This document shows positions 14,801 to 25,830 of a stretch of 64,000 bases of DNA, piece after piece. This DNA is from Argopecten irradians. Taxonomy: Eukaryota > Mollusca > Bivalvia > Pectinida > Pectinidae. The position numbers were made by a program, and so were the translations under genes. The notes below the pieces were generated by a model, which made no database searches, was not told the origin of the DNA, and saw only the letters and a program-made list of their open reading frames with translations. The stretch covers positions 53,023,997-53,087,996 of the forward strand of contig NC_091135.1 in NCBI RefSeq assembly GCF_041381155.1, in the 5' to 3' direction. Each line of letters begins with the position of its first letter. Within the stretch, counting starts at the first letter, position 1.

Positions 14801-15872
14801 TGGCCAATTCACTAAATAAATAAAAGGAAATTGATGTTCTCTGTTTTATAAGAATATCTATATTAATCATGAGGCTAATCAGCCCAAATTAATATGTGAT
14901 AAATATTTTTTGTAATGCATTTAATTGAATTTTATATTTGTTTCTTCTTCTTCATAGAATTTGAGTGGTTAAAGGAATCAAAATGATTTTTGTGTGTTTG
15001 ATGTTGTAATAATCATGGGGCATAACTTGTCAAAACACTGACACCTGTCTATAAAGGACACTTAAGCCTTTTCCCCTTGGTGTCCTTTATACACAGGTTT
15101 GACTGTATTATGTTCTGATCTGATTAATCTCAAGTTTCAAACTGTCAACAGGGCTACATGTGCAAACATTCACTTTATTAGCACTAATGATTTATGATTT
15201 CGTTTTAGTTTTACTTTTTTCGTTTTAAGTTACTCATTAAATTTCTTTCTTTGGCTATGATATTCTCAGTCAATGTTTTGTTTGTTACAGCCCGATATGG
15301 AGCCTGGTGATGTTATAATAGTGCTGAAGCAACAGGAACACGAGCTATACACACGTGATGGAGAAAACCTCTTCTGTACTTACAACCTTAGCCTCACAGA
15401 AGCTCTCTGTGGTTTCCAGTTTACACTCAAACATTTAGATGGTAGAGATTTACTCGTCAAAAGTCCCCCTGGTGATGTCATACATCCAGGTAATCCTTTT
15501 AACTACTGGGCTATACAATAGGTCAGTTTACTGGAGGAGGTGGGGTCTACATTTTTTTCACAACAACTTTCACCAGTTGAAAAATGACTTCTTGGAAAGT
15601 TTGTGTTTCTTCCTACTCATTAGAAGAATTCATATTAACATTTGATTTCATTAGTCTGACAAACTGAAATTCTTTAAACATTGGAAAGATATCATCATTT
15701 TTGCTGTTGAATTCATTACAACTAACATGATTGCCCTGTTGTAGGAGCTGTAAAATGTATAAAAGGAGAAGGAATGCCTTTGTACAAGAGTCCATTTGAC
15801 AAAGGAGACCTTTTAGTCAAGTTTGATATCACCTTCCCACCACAAAACTTCGCCCCAGAACACAAGTTACAG
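5859..15872 (+). CDS. DNAJA2: DnaJ homolog subfamily A member 2 (type I Hsp40), nine exons, C-terminal exon not found
   Basis: Exons 5859-5927, 8530-8589, 10395-10509, 10794-10929, 11281-11361, 11566-11699, 12885-13027, 15291-15489 and 15745-15872 join in phase to 355 residues. The J domain (residues 1 to about 70) has HPD at 33-35. A Gly/Phe-rich segment follows ([14 protein letters not shown] and similar), then the zinc region with [24 protein letters not shown] and a weaker CKDCKGKK, then the client-binding domains ([32 protein letters not shown]). Type I Hsp40s deliver unfolded clients to Hsp70 in the cytosol and stimulate its ATPase. Human DNAJA2 is 412 residues, so about 55 C-terminal residues are missing, including the usual CAHQ-like tail. 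The reading stops at a good donor (CAG|GTAGG) and no matching exon was recognised in 15.9-31 kb. The start is the first ATG, just after the CRE. Confidence 0.95.
6602..8013. mobile_element. DNA transposon with about 61-bp terminal inverted repeats, in DNAJA2 intron 1
   Basis: The left end 6602-6662 and right end 7949-8013 are inverted repeats starting GGAAAACCACTAACTTGCG. Each arm contains its own palindrome TTGCGTATTATACGCAA. The 1.4-kb interior carries a LINE tail at 7165-7674 and no recognisable transposase, so the element is non-autonomous. No convincing target-site duplication was found; TCGT near each end is only suggestive. Confidence 0.75.
7165..7674 (+). pseudogene. Decayed C-terminal part of a CR1/Jockey-like LINE ORF2
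   Basis: Bases 7165-7255 read [18 protein letters not shown] and then DIHQIEMVQ, a conserved segment downstream of the reverse-transcriptase core. After frame breaks, 7393-7674 reads [16 protein letters not shown] and [11 protein letters not shown], the usual C-terminal block of these ORFs. The catalytic core is absent and the frame is broken, so it is inactive. It lies inside the TIR element at 6602-8013. Confidence 0.7.
8688..10259 (+). mobile_element. Helitron-like element, family A, with nine 157-bp core units (DNAJA2 intron 2)
   Basis: The 5' end follows TTTTTT with a hairpin AGCTCACCGGGCCGGTGAGC and then a GTCCGTCC run. The core is nine tandem units averaging 157 bp (TCATAGAGTTCTG recurs from 8765 to 10030). 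The 3' end is a hairpin AGGCCCTCTGGGCCT followed by CTTTTT. This layout (short 5' palindrome, CGTCC run, tandem core, 3' hairpin plus CTCTT) matches what I recall of bivalve pearl elements, interpreted as non-autonomous Helitrons. No protein is encoded; open frames across the units are by-products of the repeat. Confidence 0.7.
11850..12529 (+). mobile_element. Helitron-like element, family C, four core units (DNAJA2 intron 6)
   Basis: The 5' end reads AGCCCACCGTCATCAGATGG, a decayed hairpin. Four diverged units of about 150 bp follow, each with a CTCAGAAAG-like block and a CAAGATGGCCG-like block. The 3' end is the hairpin AGATCCCTCGGGGATCT followed by CTTGT. The copy is shorter and more diverged than the one at 17527-19016, so probably older. 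Confidence 0.65.
13057..15105. mobile_element. pogo/Tigger-like element with TA target duplication (DNAJA2 intron 7)
   Basis: Terminal inverted repeats start CAGTCAAACCTG at both ends and continue to a GGACAC block. Each end is bordered by TA (13055-13056 and 15106-15107), as expected for a Tc1/mariner/pogo insertion. The interior repeats phrases such as AGCGGACACT, and no transposase frame survives. A second element (13157-13996) is nested near the left end. Confidence 0.7.
13157..13996 (-). mobile_element. hAT-like element nested in the pogo-like element
   Basis: The ends are CAGCGTGCCCC and its inverse GGGGCACGCTG, flanked by the direct repeat GTCATG (13151-13156 and 13997-14002). A minus-strand frame (13541-13852) contains [14 protein letters not shown], which resembles the N-terminus of hAT transposases (basic stretch, then DFF). 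No zinc finger or catalytic core follows, so it is a remnant. A 6-base rather than 8-base duplication makes the superfamily call tentative. Confidence 0.55.
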
Positions 15873-15981
15873 GTAGGAATCATTTTTGTTTCAGTATTAT
15901 TTCATTTTATCAAATGCAATACCATATTTTTGCGCAAAAAGTGTGCACCTGCGTATATTGCGCAGATTTGTTTTTCAGTTT

Positions 15982-16011
15982 TATTTTTTTTTTTGGGGGG
16001 GGGGGGGGGGG
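15982..16011. repeat. Poly-T run followed by 17 consecutive G
   Basis: A T run passes directly into 17 consecutive G residues (15995-16011) and then TTTTAAAAA. It starts about 110 bases after the last DNAJA2 exon seen. Such runs are prone to sequencing and assembly error. Confidence 0.8.
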
Positions 16012-17526
16012 TTTTAAAAAAAAAATCTCAGATTTTGTATCTTCATTGAAAATGTTTTGCATAGCCTCACGATACTCTTAACCCTTTACCATATGTAAGC
16101 GCCTTTGGACGCCTTTACCCCTTGCCACATGTAAGCGCCTCTGGACGCCCTCACACGATCTCGATGCAAGCGACTCTGGACGCCATTTTGACTATCAATG
16201 TTTTGCTAGCTTCGTATCACGTGATAAAAGCGCCACCCATGTTCAGCCTTTACAATATAATTATAGACGTGACCAAATTTCTACCCAATAAAAAATCGGC
16301 ACAGTGTTACTATATAAAACTCTGAATAAATTAACCGAGAAAATCACACGTGTGTTCACTGCTTCACTCATGTTACCACGGACGCCATCATGGCTTCTGT
16401 TGTTGATATTACAGTAGATATTTGTAATTATAAGTACAATGTCATGATAGTTAAATATCACAGGCCTAAAAGCATATAATCTGACAATGATTTAGACGAT
16501 GTTTTATTCAATTTGACCGATCGAAAATCTGACGGTCATGAAGAACGATGAGGTCCCGTACTATCGCCATTACTTGACGCCGTGTTGGAATGGACTGGCA
16601 AGTTTACAGCCGTGAGTGTTGATAATTTTGTTAGAAACTTGTTGTCAAAACTTCAATAAACCTTTAATATACTTCAAGTAAAGTTGATAGATTATTTTCT
16701 TGCATTTTTCAACGGCAAATAATGTACAAACATCCCACAACAAACACAAAACTCAGAACGATAGAAAGTGAAAGTAGCGGTGAATGGGGTGTGAACCGGC
16801 AGGAACAAAGAAGAAATAACAGTGTTTTTTTCAGAGCAAATATATTGACTGAGCCATGATTCAGATATATATTAGTTTGTTTACGATATTTCAAGTAATT
16901 TGTGCAAATTTTTTTCTAAAAGTTATAAAAAATCGGCAATATTTTGAGTATTTCCGACAGAGAAAATCAACCATTTTCTGACCTGTAAGGCCAAAAAAAA
17001 TTAATTGTTAGTTTCTCAGGCCACTTTTTTAAAAAGTCAGTGCAGGCGGCGGGAATATTTTTTATTTCTCTGAAAACAAATGCCGCAGATAACATTTTAT
17101 TTTTTTCTCACTTGAAGGACATGAAAATCAATGAAAACATGTGTAGAAAATGTAAATTCTTACTCAGTCTTTAAGAACAGCTTTTAAATATCTCAAATTC
17201 ACTATATCCAAAGAAAACCAGTTGAAAATACATAATCCTGGGAGGAAACATTCCGTTTTGAGCAAATGCTGACATCGGCAGCCATTTTTTACCGGAAATG
17301 AAAGGTGCATACTAATATTGGAGCCAATTTTTGGGTGCGTTTTCGAATGGAAATTTCGGGCGAGTTCGAATGGAAATTTGGGGTGCGTTCGATGCGGCGG
17401 TCTTGATTTTAATTTTTAAGTTATGGCGCATAAAAAACGTTTGTGTGGGGGGTAAATGTTGATGCGGCGTGGCCTGAGAAATTGAGAAATAAATTTTTTT
17501 TGGCTTAAATGTTTTTAATAATTTTT

Positions 17527-19016
17527 AGCCCACCATCATCAGATGGTGGGCTATTCAAATCGCTTTTTGTCCGTGGTCCGTCCGTCCTTCCGTCCGTCCG
17601 TCCGTTAACAATTCTTGTTATCGCTATTTCTCAGAAAGCACTGAAGGGATCTTTCTCAAATTTCATATGTAGGTTCCCCTAGGGCCCTAGTTGTGTATAT
17701 TGCATTTTGGGACCAATCGGTCAACAAGATGGCCGCCAGGCAGCCATCTTGGATTTTGATACTTAAAGTTTGTTATCGCTATTTCTCAGAAAGTACTGAA
17801 GAGATCTTTCTCAAATTTCATATGTAGGTTCCCCTAGGGCCCTAGTTGTGCATATTGCATTTTGGGACCAATCGGTCAACAAGATGGCCGCCAGGCAGCC
17901 ATCTTGGATTTTGATACTTAAAGTTTGTTATCGCTATTTCTCAGAAAGTACTGAAGGGATCTTTCTCAAATTTCATATGTAGGTTCCCCTAGGGCCCTAG
18001 TTGTGCATATTGCATTTTGGGACCAATCGGTTAACAAGATGGCCGCCAGGCAGCCATCTTGGATTTTAATACTTAAAGTTTGTTATCGCTATTTCTCAGA
18101 AAGTACTAAAGGGATCTTTCTCAAATTTCATATGTAGGTTCCCCTAGGGCCCTAGTTGTGCATATTGCATTTTGGGACCAATCGGTTAACAAGATGGCCG
18201 CCAGGCAGCCATCTTGGATTTTAATACTTAAAGTTTGTTATCGCTATTTCTCAGAAAGTACTGAAGGGATCTTTCTCAAATTTCATATGTAGGTTCCCCT
18301 AGGGCCCTAGTTGTGCATAATGCGTTTTTGGATCGATCGGTCAACAAAATGGCCACCAGGCAGCCATCTTGGATTTTGATAGTTAAAGATTAATATCGCT
18401 ATTTCTCACAAAGTACTGAAGGGATCTTTCTCATATTTCATATGTAGGTTTCCCTAGGGCTCTTGTTGTGCATAATGCGTTTTTTGGATCGATCGGTCAA
18501 CAAAATGGCCGCCAGGCTGCCATCTTGGAATTTGATAGTTAAAGTTTGTTATCGCTATTTCTCACAAAGTACTGAAGGGATCTTTCTCATATTTCATATG
18601 TAGGTTTCCCTAGGGCTCTTGTTGTGCATAATGCGTTTTTGGATCGATCGGTCAACAAAATGGCCGCCAGGCTGCCATCTTGGAATTTGATAGTTAAAGT
18701 TTGTTATCACTATTTCTCAGAAAGTATTGAATGAATCTGTCTCAAATTTCATATATAGGTTCCTCTATGGCCCTAGTTGTGCATATTTCGATTTGGGACC
18801 GATCGATCTACAAGATGGCCGCCAAGGAGCCATCTTGGATTTTGATAGTTGAAGTTTGTTACTGCTATTTCTCAGAAAGTACTGAAGAGATCTGTCTCAA
18901 ATTTTATATGAAGTATGTTTGAAAAAGTTTGAAAAGCAGAGAAAAGATCCCTCTTTCCATTGTCAGACATAGATCATTCTTTGGTGGGCGCCAAGATCCC
19001 TCTGGGATCTCTTGTT
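17527..19016 (+). mobile_element. Helitron-like element, family C, nine 155-bp core units
   Basis: The 5' hairpin AGCCCACCATCATCAGATGG continues into GTGGGCT. A run of CGTCCGTCC follows, then nine tandem units averaging 155 bp that contain CTATTTCTCAGAAAG and AACAAGATGGCCGCCAGG. The 3' hairpin AGATCCCTCTGGGATCT is followed by CTTGTTT. The units are very similar to one another, so the array is young or homogenised. It lies inside the piggyBac-like element. Confidence 0.7.
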
Positions 19017-19079
19017 TAAGTTCTCATATCGAATAATATTTGGAAATTATAGCACCACTGTGTAGTTTGATTCATTTTT

Positions 19080-20521
19080 AGCTCACCTGGCCCGAAGGGC
19101 CGGTGAGCTTATGTCATGGCGCGGCGTCCGTCGGCGTCCGTCGGCGTCCGTCTGTCCGTCAACATTTCCTTTCAATCGCTACTAGTCATAGAGTTCTGCA
19201 TGGATTGTAACCAAATTTGGCCACAAACATCCTTGGGGGAAGGGGAACAGAACTTGTATAAATTTTGGCTCTGACCCCCCGGGGGCAGGAGGGGCGGGGC
19301 CCAATAGGGGAAATAGAGGTAAATCCTATAAATCGCTACTTGTCCTAGAGTTCTGCATGGATTGTAACCAAAATTAGCCACAAACATCCTTGGGGGAAGG
19401 GGAACAGAACTTGTATAAATTTTGGCTCTGATCCCCCGGGGACAGGAGGGGCGGAGCCCAATAGGGGAAATAGAGGTAAATCCTTTAAATCGCTACTAGT
19501 CATAGAGTTATGAATGGAATGTAACCAAATTGGGCCACAAACATCCTTGGGGGAAGGGGAACAGAACTTGTATAAATTTTGGCTCTGGTCCCCCGGGGGC
19601 AGGAGGGGCGGGGTCCAATAGGGGAAATAGAGGTAAATCCTTTAAATCGCTACTAGTCATAGAGTTCTGAATGGAATGCAACCAAATTTAGCCACAAAAA
19701 TCCTTGGGGAAAGGGGAACAGAACTTGTATAAATTTTGGCTCTGGTCCCCCGGGGGCAGGAGGGGCGGGGCCCAATAGGGGAAATAGAGGTAACTCCTTT
19801 AAATCACTACTAGTCATAGAGTTCTACATGGATTGAAACCAAATTTGGCCACAAACATCAGTGGAGGAAAGGGAACAGAGCTTGTATAAATTTTGGCTCT
19901 GACCCCCCGGAGGCAGGAGGGGACGGGGCTCAATAGGGGAAATAGAGGTTAATTCTTTAAATCGTTGCTTGTCCTAGATTTCTGCTTGGATTATAACCAA
20001 ATTTGGCTACAAACATCCTTGGGGGAAGGGGAATAGAACTTGTATAAGTTTTGGCTCTGACCCCCCGGGGGCAGGAGGGGTGGGGCCCAATAGGGGAAAT
20101 AGATGTAAATCCTTTAAATCGCTACTTATCCTAGAGTTCTGCATGAATTGTAACCAAATTTGGTCACAAACGTCAGTGGAGGAAGGGGAACAAAACTTGT
20201 ATAAATTTTGGCTCTGACCCCCCGGGGGCAAAAGGGACGGGGTCCAATAGGGGAAATAGAGGTAAATCCCATGAATCCCTACTTGTCCTAGAGTTCTGCA
20301 TGGATTGTGACCAAATTTGGCCACAAACATCCTTGGGGGGAAGAGCAACAGAACTTGTATAAATTTTGGCTCTGACCCCTGGGGGCAGGAGTGGCGGGGC
20401 CCAATAGGGGAATTAGAGTTAAATATTAAAATTCCTACAGAAAAGAAATAATGAACCTGTATTCAGAACATTACTTGGCATTACAAACCAGGTGAGCGAT
20501 ACAGGCCCTCTAGGCCTCTTG
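19080..20521 (+). mobile_element. Helitron-like element, family A, eight 157-bp core units
   Basis: Second copy of the family at 8688-10259, about 9 kb away in the same orientation. The 5' hairpin is AGCTCACCTGGCCCGAAGGG with CCGGTGAGCT, then a CGGCGTCCGT run, eight units averaging 157 bp, and the 3' hairpin AGGCCCTCTAGGCCT with CTTGTT. The 3' flank before the hairpin is nearly identical in both copies. Confidence 0.7.
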
Positions 20522-20836
20522 TTAAGCAATTTTATTACCAAAAAATTTCTCAAAAATAAACATGAAAGTGAATAAATGCAACTTAAAAAAGGTATTAACA
20601 ATCCAGACTGAAAACTTCAAAAAGTGCCATTGAGATTATACACTTGACAGATGTTGCAACAATGTTCGTGTTGAACATTGTGTACTTTCCTCATGGAAGC
20701 CTGGTGATGCAGTCTACTAGTTTGCATGTGGTAAAGGGTTAAACCACAAAATCAAATGATTCCTTTTGTGTATCAGCGCTTCAAACAACTGTCTGGTCAT
20801 TAAATTAACAAAAGATGGTAATAAGAGTATATTTTT

Positions 20837-20935
20837 AGCCCACCTTCATCAGATGGTTGGCTATTCAAATTGCTTTTCGTCCATGGTCAGTCCTCTGTCC
20901 GGCGGCCATCCATCCTTCCACCTTTAACATTTACC
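20837..20935 (+). mobile_element. Truncated 5' end of a family C Helitron-like element
   Basis: The sequence begins TTTTTAGCCCACCTTCATCA with a near-complete hairpin, continues through CTATTCAAATTGCTTTT and a diverged GTCC run, then stops without any core unit or 3' hairpin. Confidence 0.6.
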
Positions 20936-22371
20936 GGTTAATGGTACATATAACATAGATTCAGGTAATTAGCACGTCTGTAAACGTGTGACATGTGCGT
21001 TTAACATCAGATGGGTACGATGACATGGGTGCGCGGTGCATGGTCTCCTCAGTTGTCAGAATTTAGTTCACAGAACTGTATGCATGTTCCAGTTTAGGTG
21101 AACCAGGAATTAGCGGTCAAATCAAGAAATTGGGGGGTCAGTCATCTCTGCCATATTGGAGTGCCGAGAGCCATAAAGGTATAAAACATAAGTTACAGCT
21201 TATACATTTGAAATTGGTAACATTAAGGGGAGAAATTACATTGTATTACATAATGTCTAGTTTGGGGTGTGGTATTTAGACCTGCCAGGTATCATTGGTG
21301 GGAGGGGGGGGGGGGGGTGGGGTGGTGGTGGGTGGGGGGGGGAGTCATCTCAGGTAAGCTAATTTAACTAATTGTACTGATTAATTGTAATATTAGGGCT
21401 AATTAGTTTATTAAAAGTATGCATTTTATGTTATAATGATGTAAAATACCATTTTGTGAATATTTTTTTCCTTTAATGAAACATATTAATGGTGTTTCAG
21501 GGTCATTCAAGATTTCCGGAAATATGTGTTGGTTGCACAGATTCCAGTCATGGACAAAGACATGCATCTTTTGTGCTCATTACAGGTTTGATCTTTGTTT
21601 AATTTGTTTATTTTAAACAGAAAGGCTCTGGAACCATGTTCCTGGTAAATTTTGAATATGTAAATGGTATGGTATATCTGGATTTCTTCCAAAATCTTGA
21701 CATTTTTCTATATTATAGGGGTACCTGATTATGTAATGGATTATCTCCCCTTGGCTGGGGACTTTTCCTATTTTTTCATTATATTCAGAAAGTTTAATCA
21801 TGTAACTAATAATTAACTTAAACAACATTAATACTATTTCAATATTTAATACATAATTTGCAATTAATCAACACAGTGTGTAAGTTCAACATTTCATGTT
21901 TTCAGAATTACTCCGCGGGTGACTGTCCGAAGGTGAAGCCCTGTCCTGGACAAACCACTTGACCGATTAAATTCATATTACAGATTTGACACACAGCCGA
22001 AATACACTTTACATCATAGGTGAGTATTAGAATTTTAATTTCTGCTATAGGGATCAACCAACTAAATAAAAAAAGACCTTCGAAATGGCCCCTGTGTATA
22101 CAAGATTGAGCCCAGGATAGAATTTTAACCCGGCCGCTGATTGGCTGGCTAATTATGAATTTCAAAAGTAAAAATGTTTTCTGACAGGTAATTATTCCTA
22201 GATAACCATAATATAAATTTGGAAATTCATATTGAGATTTAGGTTCAAAATATCAATTTTGATAATGAATAGGTAAAAACATTAGAATTTCCGGATATTT
22301 TAGTGCAAAATGCGCCTGATTTCAATAAAGCTACCCTGGTTGGAGTTTGAGCAGAAGGACCCAAACTTTTT
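20936..22371. other. Gap without a recognised gene; G-rich run at 21300-21343
   Basis: I searched here for the missing DNAJA2 terminal exon and found none. Bases 21300-21343 are almost pure G on the + strand, with T and A interruptions, able to form a G-quadruplex. The short frame after the acceptor at 21905 (AATTACTCCGCGGGTGAC...) stops after 18 codons and does not resemble a DNAJA2 tail. Confidence 0.4.
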
Positions 22372-24586
22372 AGGTCATCTGACCCGAAGGGTCAGGATGA
22401 CCTATTGTCATCATGCACCGTCCGTCGTCGTGCGCCGTGCACCGTGCGCCGTCCACCGTCCGCCGTGCGCCGTGCGTAAACTTTTTATTCAAACGACTTC
22501 TTCTCAAGAACCAGAAGGCCCAGGGTACTCATATACTCGTGTAGGTTGCTGGGATGGAGGGCTACCAAGTTTGTTCAAATGAATGACCTTGACCTTCATT
22601 CAAGGTCACAGGGGTCAAAAAGGCTAAAATTTTTAAATAACTTCTTCTCAAGAACCAGAAGGCCCAGGGTACTGATATTTGCCCTGTAGGATGCTGGGAT
22701 GAAGGGCTACCAAGTTTGTTCGAATAAATGACCTTGACCTTCATTCAAGGTCACGAGGGTCAAATAGGCTAAAATCCTTTAAACAACTTCTTGTGAATAA
22801 CTAAGAGGCCTAGAGACCTGATATTTGCCCTGTAGGATGCTGGGATGAAGGGCTACCAAGTTTGTTCAAATAAATGACCTTGACCTTCATTCAAGGTCAC
22901 GAGGGTCAAATAGGCTAAAATCTTTAAACGACTTCTTCTCAAGAACCAGAAGGCCCAGGGTACTGATATTTGGACTGTGACATGCTTGGATGAAGGGCTA
23001 CCAAGTTTGTTCAAATAAATGACCTTGACCTTCATTCAAGGTCACAGGGGTCAAATAGGCTAAAATCCTTTAAATAACTTCTTGTGAATAACTAAGAGGC
23101 CTAGAGACCTGATATTAGGCCTGTGGCATGCTGGGATGAAGGGCTACTAAGTTTGTTCAAATAAATGACCTTGACCTTCATTCAAGGTCTCGAGGGTCAA
23201 ATAGGCTAAAATCTTTAAACAACTTCTTCTCAAGAACCAGAAGGCCCAGGGTACTGATATTGGGCCTGTGACATGCTTGGATGAAGGGCTACCAAGTTTG
23301 TTCAAATGAATGACCTTGACCTTCAATCAAGGTCACAGGGGTCAAAAAGGCAAAAATCTTTAAACAACTTCTTCTCAAGAACCAGAAGGCCCAGGGTACT
23401 GATATTTGCCCTGTAGGATGCTGGGATGAAGGGCTACCAAGTTTGTTCAAATAAATGACCTTGACCTTCATTCAAGGTCACACTGGTCAAATAGGCTAAA
23501 ATCCTTTAAATAACTTCTTGTGAATAACTAAGAGGCCTAGAGACCTGATATTAGGCCTGTGGCATGCTGGGATGAAGGGCTACCAAGTTTGTTCAAATAA
23601 ATGACCTTGACCTTCATTCAAGGTCACGAGGGTCAAATAGGCTAAAATCTTTAAACAACTTCTTCTCAAGAACCAGAAGGCCCAGGGTACTGATATTTGC
23701 CCTGTAGGATGCTGGGATGAAGGGCTACCAAGTTTGTTCAAATAATTGACCTTGACCTTCATTCAAGGTCACGAGGGTCAAAAAGGCTAAAATCTTTAAA
23801 CAACTTCTTCTCAAGAACCAGAAGGCCCAGGGTACTGATATTTGCCCTGTAGGATGCTGGGATGAAGGGCTACCAAGTTTGTTCAAATAAATGACCTTGA
23901 CCTTCATTCAAGGTCACGAGGGTCAAATAGGCTAAAATCTTTAAACGACTTCTTCTCAAGAACCAGAAGGCCCAGGGTACTGATATTTGGACTGTGACAT
24001 GCTTGGATGAAGGGCTACCAAGTTTGTTCGAATAAATGACCTTGACCTTCATTCAAGGTCACAGGGGTCAAATAGGCTAAAATCCTTTAAACAACTGCTT
24101 GTGAATAACTAAGAGGCCTAGAGACCTGATATTAGGCCTGTGGCATGCTGGGATGAAGGGCTACCAAGTTTGTTCAAATAAATGACCTTGACCCTCATTA
24201 AAGGTCACGAGGGTCAAAAAGGCTAAAATCTTTAAACAACTTCTTCTCAAGAACCAGAAGGCCCAGGGTACTGATATTTGCCCTGTAGGATGCTGGGATG
24301 AAGGGCTACCAAGTTTGTTCAAATAAATGACCTTGACCTTCATTCAAGGTCACGAGGGTCAAATAGGCTAAAATCTTTAAACGACTTCTTCTCAAGAACC
24401 AGAAGGCCCAGGGTAATGATATTGGGCATGTAGCATGCTGGGATGAAGGACTACCAAGTTTGTTCAAATGAATTACCTTGACCTTCAATCAAGGTCACAG
24501 TGGTCAAATAGGCTAAAATCTTTAAACAATTATGTTGTATTGTACTAATAGTCAGATGACCGTTAAGGCCCATGGGCCTCTTGTTT
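22372..24586 (+). mobile_element. Helitron-like element, family B, fourteen 145-bp core units
   Basis: The 5' end, after CTTTT, is a hairpin GTCATCTGACCCGAAGGGTC continuing AGGATGAC, then a CCGTCCGTCGTCG run. Fourteen units of 145 bp follow, each with TGACCTTGACCTTCATTCAA and GGTCA. The 3' hairpin AGGCCCATGGGCCT is followed by CTTGTTTTT. Repeated minus-strand 60-residue frames at 145-base spacing are repeat artefacts. Each unit holds a perfect inverted pair TGACCTTGA and TCAAGGTCA, a half-site known for ERR/SF-1-type nuclear receptors. Confidence 0.7.
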
Positions 24587-24928
24587 TTCTATCTAGTGTT
24601 ATATGAGAACCTAGACTTTAATTATAGAACACAATACCTAACTAATATTTCTTTGTTTTAATAATACAGTACAAAACTTTAACAAAGTTTAACACTGTGG
24701 TCTATGTAAAATCATTTAGTTGGTTGCTCTCTGTAGAGTGTGATGAATTATTGATGAATATAACCTGACTGTAGAGTACCTGCTAACGTTATTGATGGAC
24801 ATATATAAACTGTATTTTTAGTCCACTGTCACTGGTACTGTGGATTTAGTGTGACACTGGATGTTATACCCATGGAGGAATAAACCACTCGGCCATGACA
24901 CTAATTAACATATCTGATACCAGAGTTC

Positions 24929-25078
24929 CCTGTATGTTACCCCTGCCCCACTGTAACTGTGAACTGAGACAGACTTTCCTGTATGTTACCCCTGCCCCAC
25001 TGTAACTGTGTAGTGTGACAGACTTTCCTGTATGTTGCCCCTGCCCCACTGTAACTGTGTACTGAGACAGACTTTCCT
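24929..25078. repeat. Three tandem copies of a 49-bp unit
   Basis: TGTATGTTACCCCTGCCCCA recurs at 24930, 24980 and 25029, with CTGTAACTGTG and GACAGACTTTCC between copies. It is noncoding. Confidence 0.8.
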
Positions 25079-25537
25079 CAATTTATACCATCATCCTCGT
25101 CACTCTCTGTAAATTTGTACTGTAAAACCACAGTGACTGTGTTAACATTGGGACGACTATGGATTCAGAAATGGTGCGTCCTGTATATATAATCTAAACC
25201 GTTCTGTACCTTCATCCTTATAGATCTCTGTAAATATGCATATATACTTAGACATATAAGTAGGGAACAGTGACAAATATTAATTTAGGACCGTCCTATA
25301 GCTATAATCTAGGATCTTGGTACTGATATATCTTTGTGTACATACAAACAGGGTATGGTGACGACCATGGATTTAGGACTAGTGTGTCCTATTTTATCAT
25401 TCAGTATCTTGGACCATAGATTTTGGGTAACAAGTATGTGTAAGTGAGTATAGATTTTTGGCTATCAATTGTCGTGGTCCTTGTGGAGGTCCATAAATAA
25501 ACTGGCATTTATGTATGGTATGTCAGATGCGTCTTCT

Positions 25538-25830
25538 TTCTATAAACTAGTACATTGGTCCTTGAATATATCGGTAATCTTTCTATAAACTAGTACATTG
25601 GTCCTTGAATATATCGGTAATCTTTCTATAAACTAGTACATTGGTCCTTGAATATATCGGTAATCTTTCTATAAACTAGTACATTGGTCCTTGAATATAT
25701 CGGTAATCTTTCTATAAACTAGTACATTGGTCCTTGAATATATCGGTAATCTTTAACATATGTCTATAAACTAGTACATTGGTCCTTGAATATATCGGTA
25801 ATCTTTCTTTCTATAAACTAGTATATTCGT
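25538..25830. repeat. 43-bp minisatellite, five perfect copies plus two variants
   Basis: TTCTATAAACTAGTACATTG recurs at 25538, 25581, 25624, 25667 and 25710 without change. Two variant copies follow, one preceded by an inserted AACATATG. The identity suggests recent expansion. Confidence 0.85.

Larger units (their letters stand above)
16082..20738. mobile_element. piggyBac-like element (TTAA target, CCCTTTACCA ends) with two nested Helitrons
   Basis: The left end CCCTTTACCATATG and the right end CATGTGGTAAAGGG are inverted repeats, each bordered by TTAA (16078-16081 and 20739-20742). A TTAA target and CCC-starting termini are hallmarks of piggyBac. A subterminal phrase resembling AAGCGCCTCTGGACGCC recurs three times at 16096-16180. 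Removing the Helitrons at 17527-19016 and 19080-20521 leaves about 1.7 kb, with no intact transposase recognised. The insertion follows the last DNAJA2 exon found. Confidence 0.7.

Noticed and set aside
21906-21961. Candidate DNAJA2 terminal exon after the acceptor at 21905
   Set aside because: Only 18 codons (NYSAGDCPKVKPCPGQTT), no resemblance to the family C-terminus, far too short.
22562-24488. A series of 60-codon minus-strand frames
   Set aside because: They repeat at 145-base steps in the Helitron core and share start and stop with the unit.
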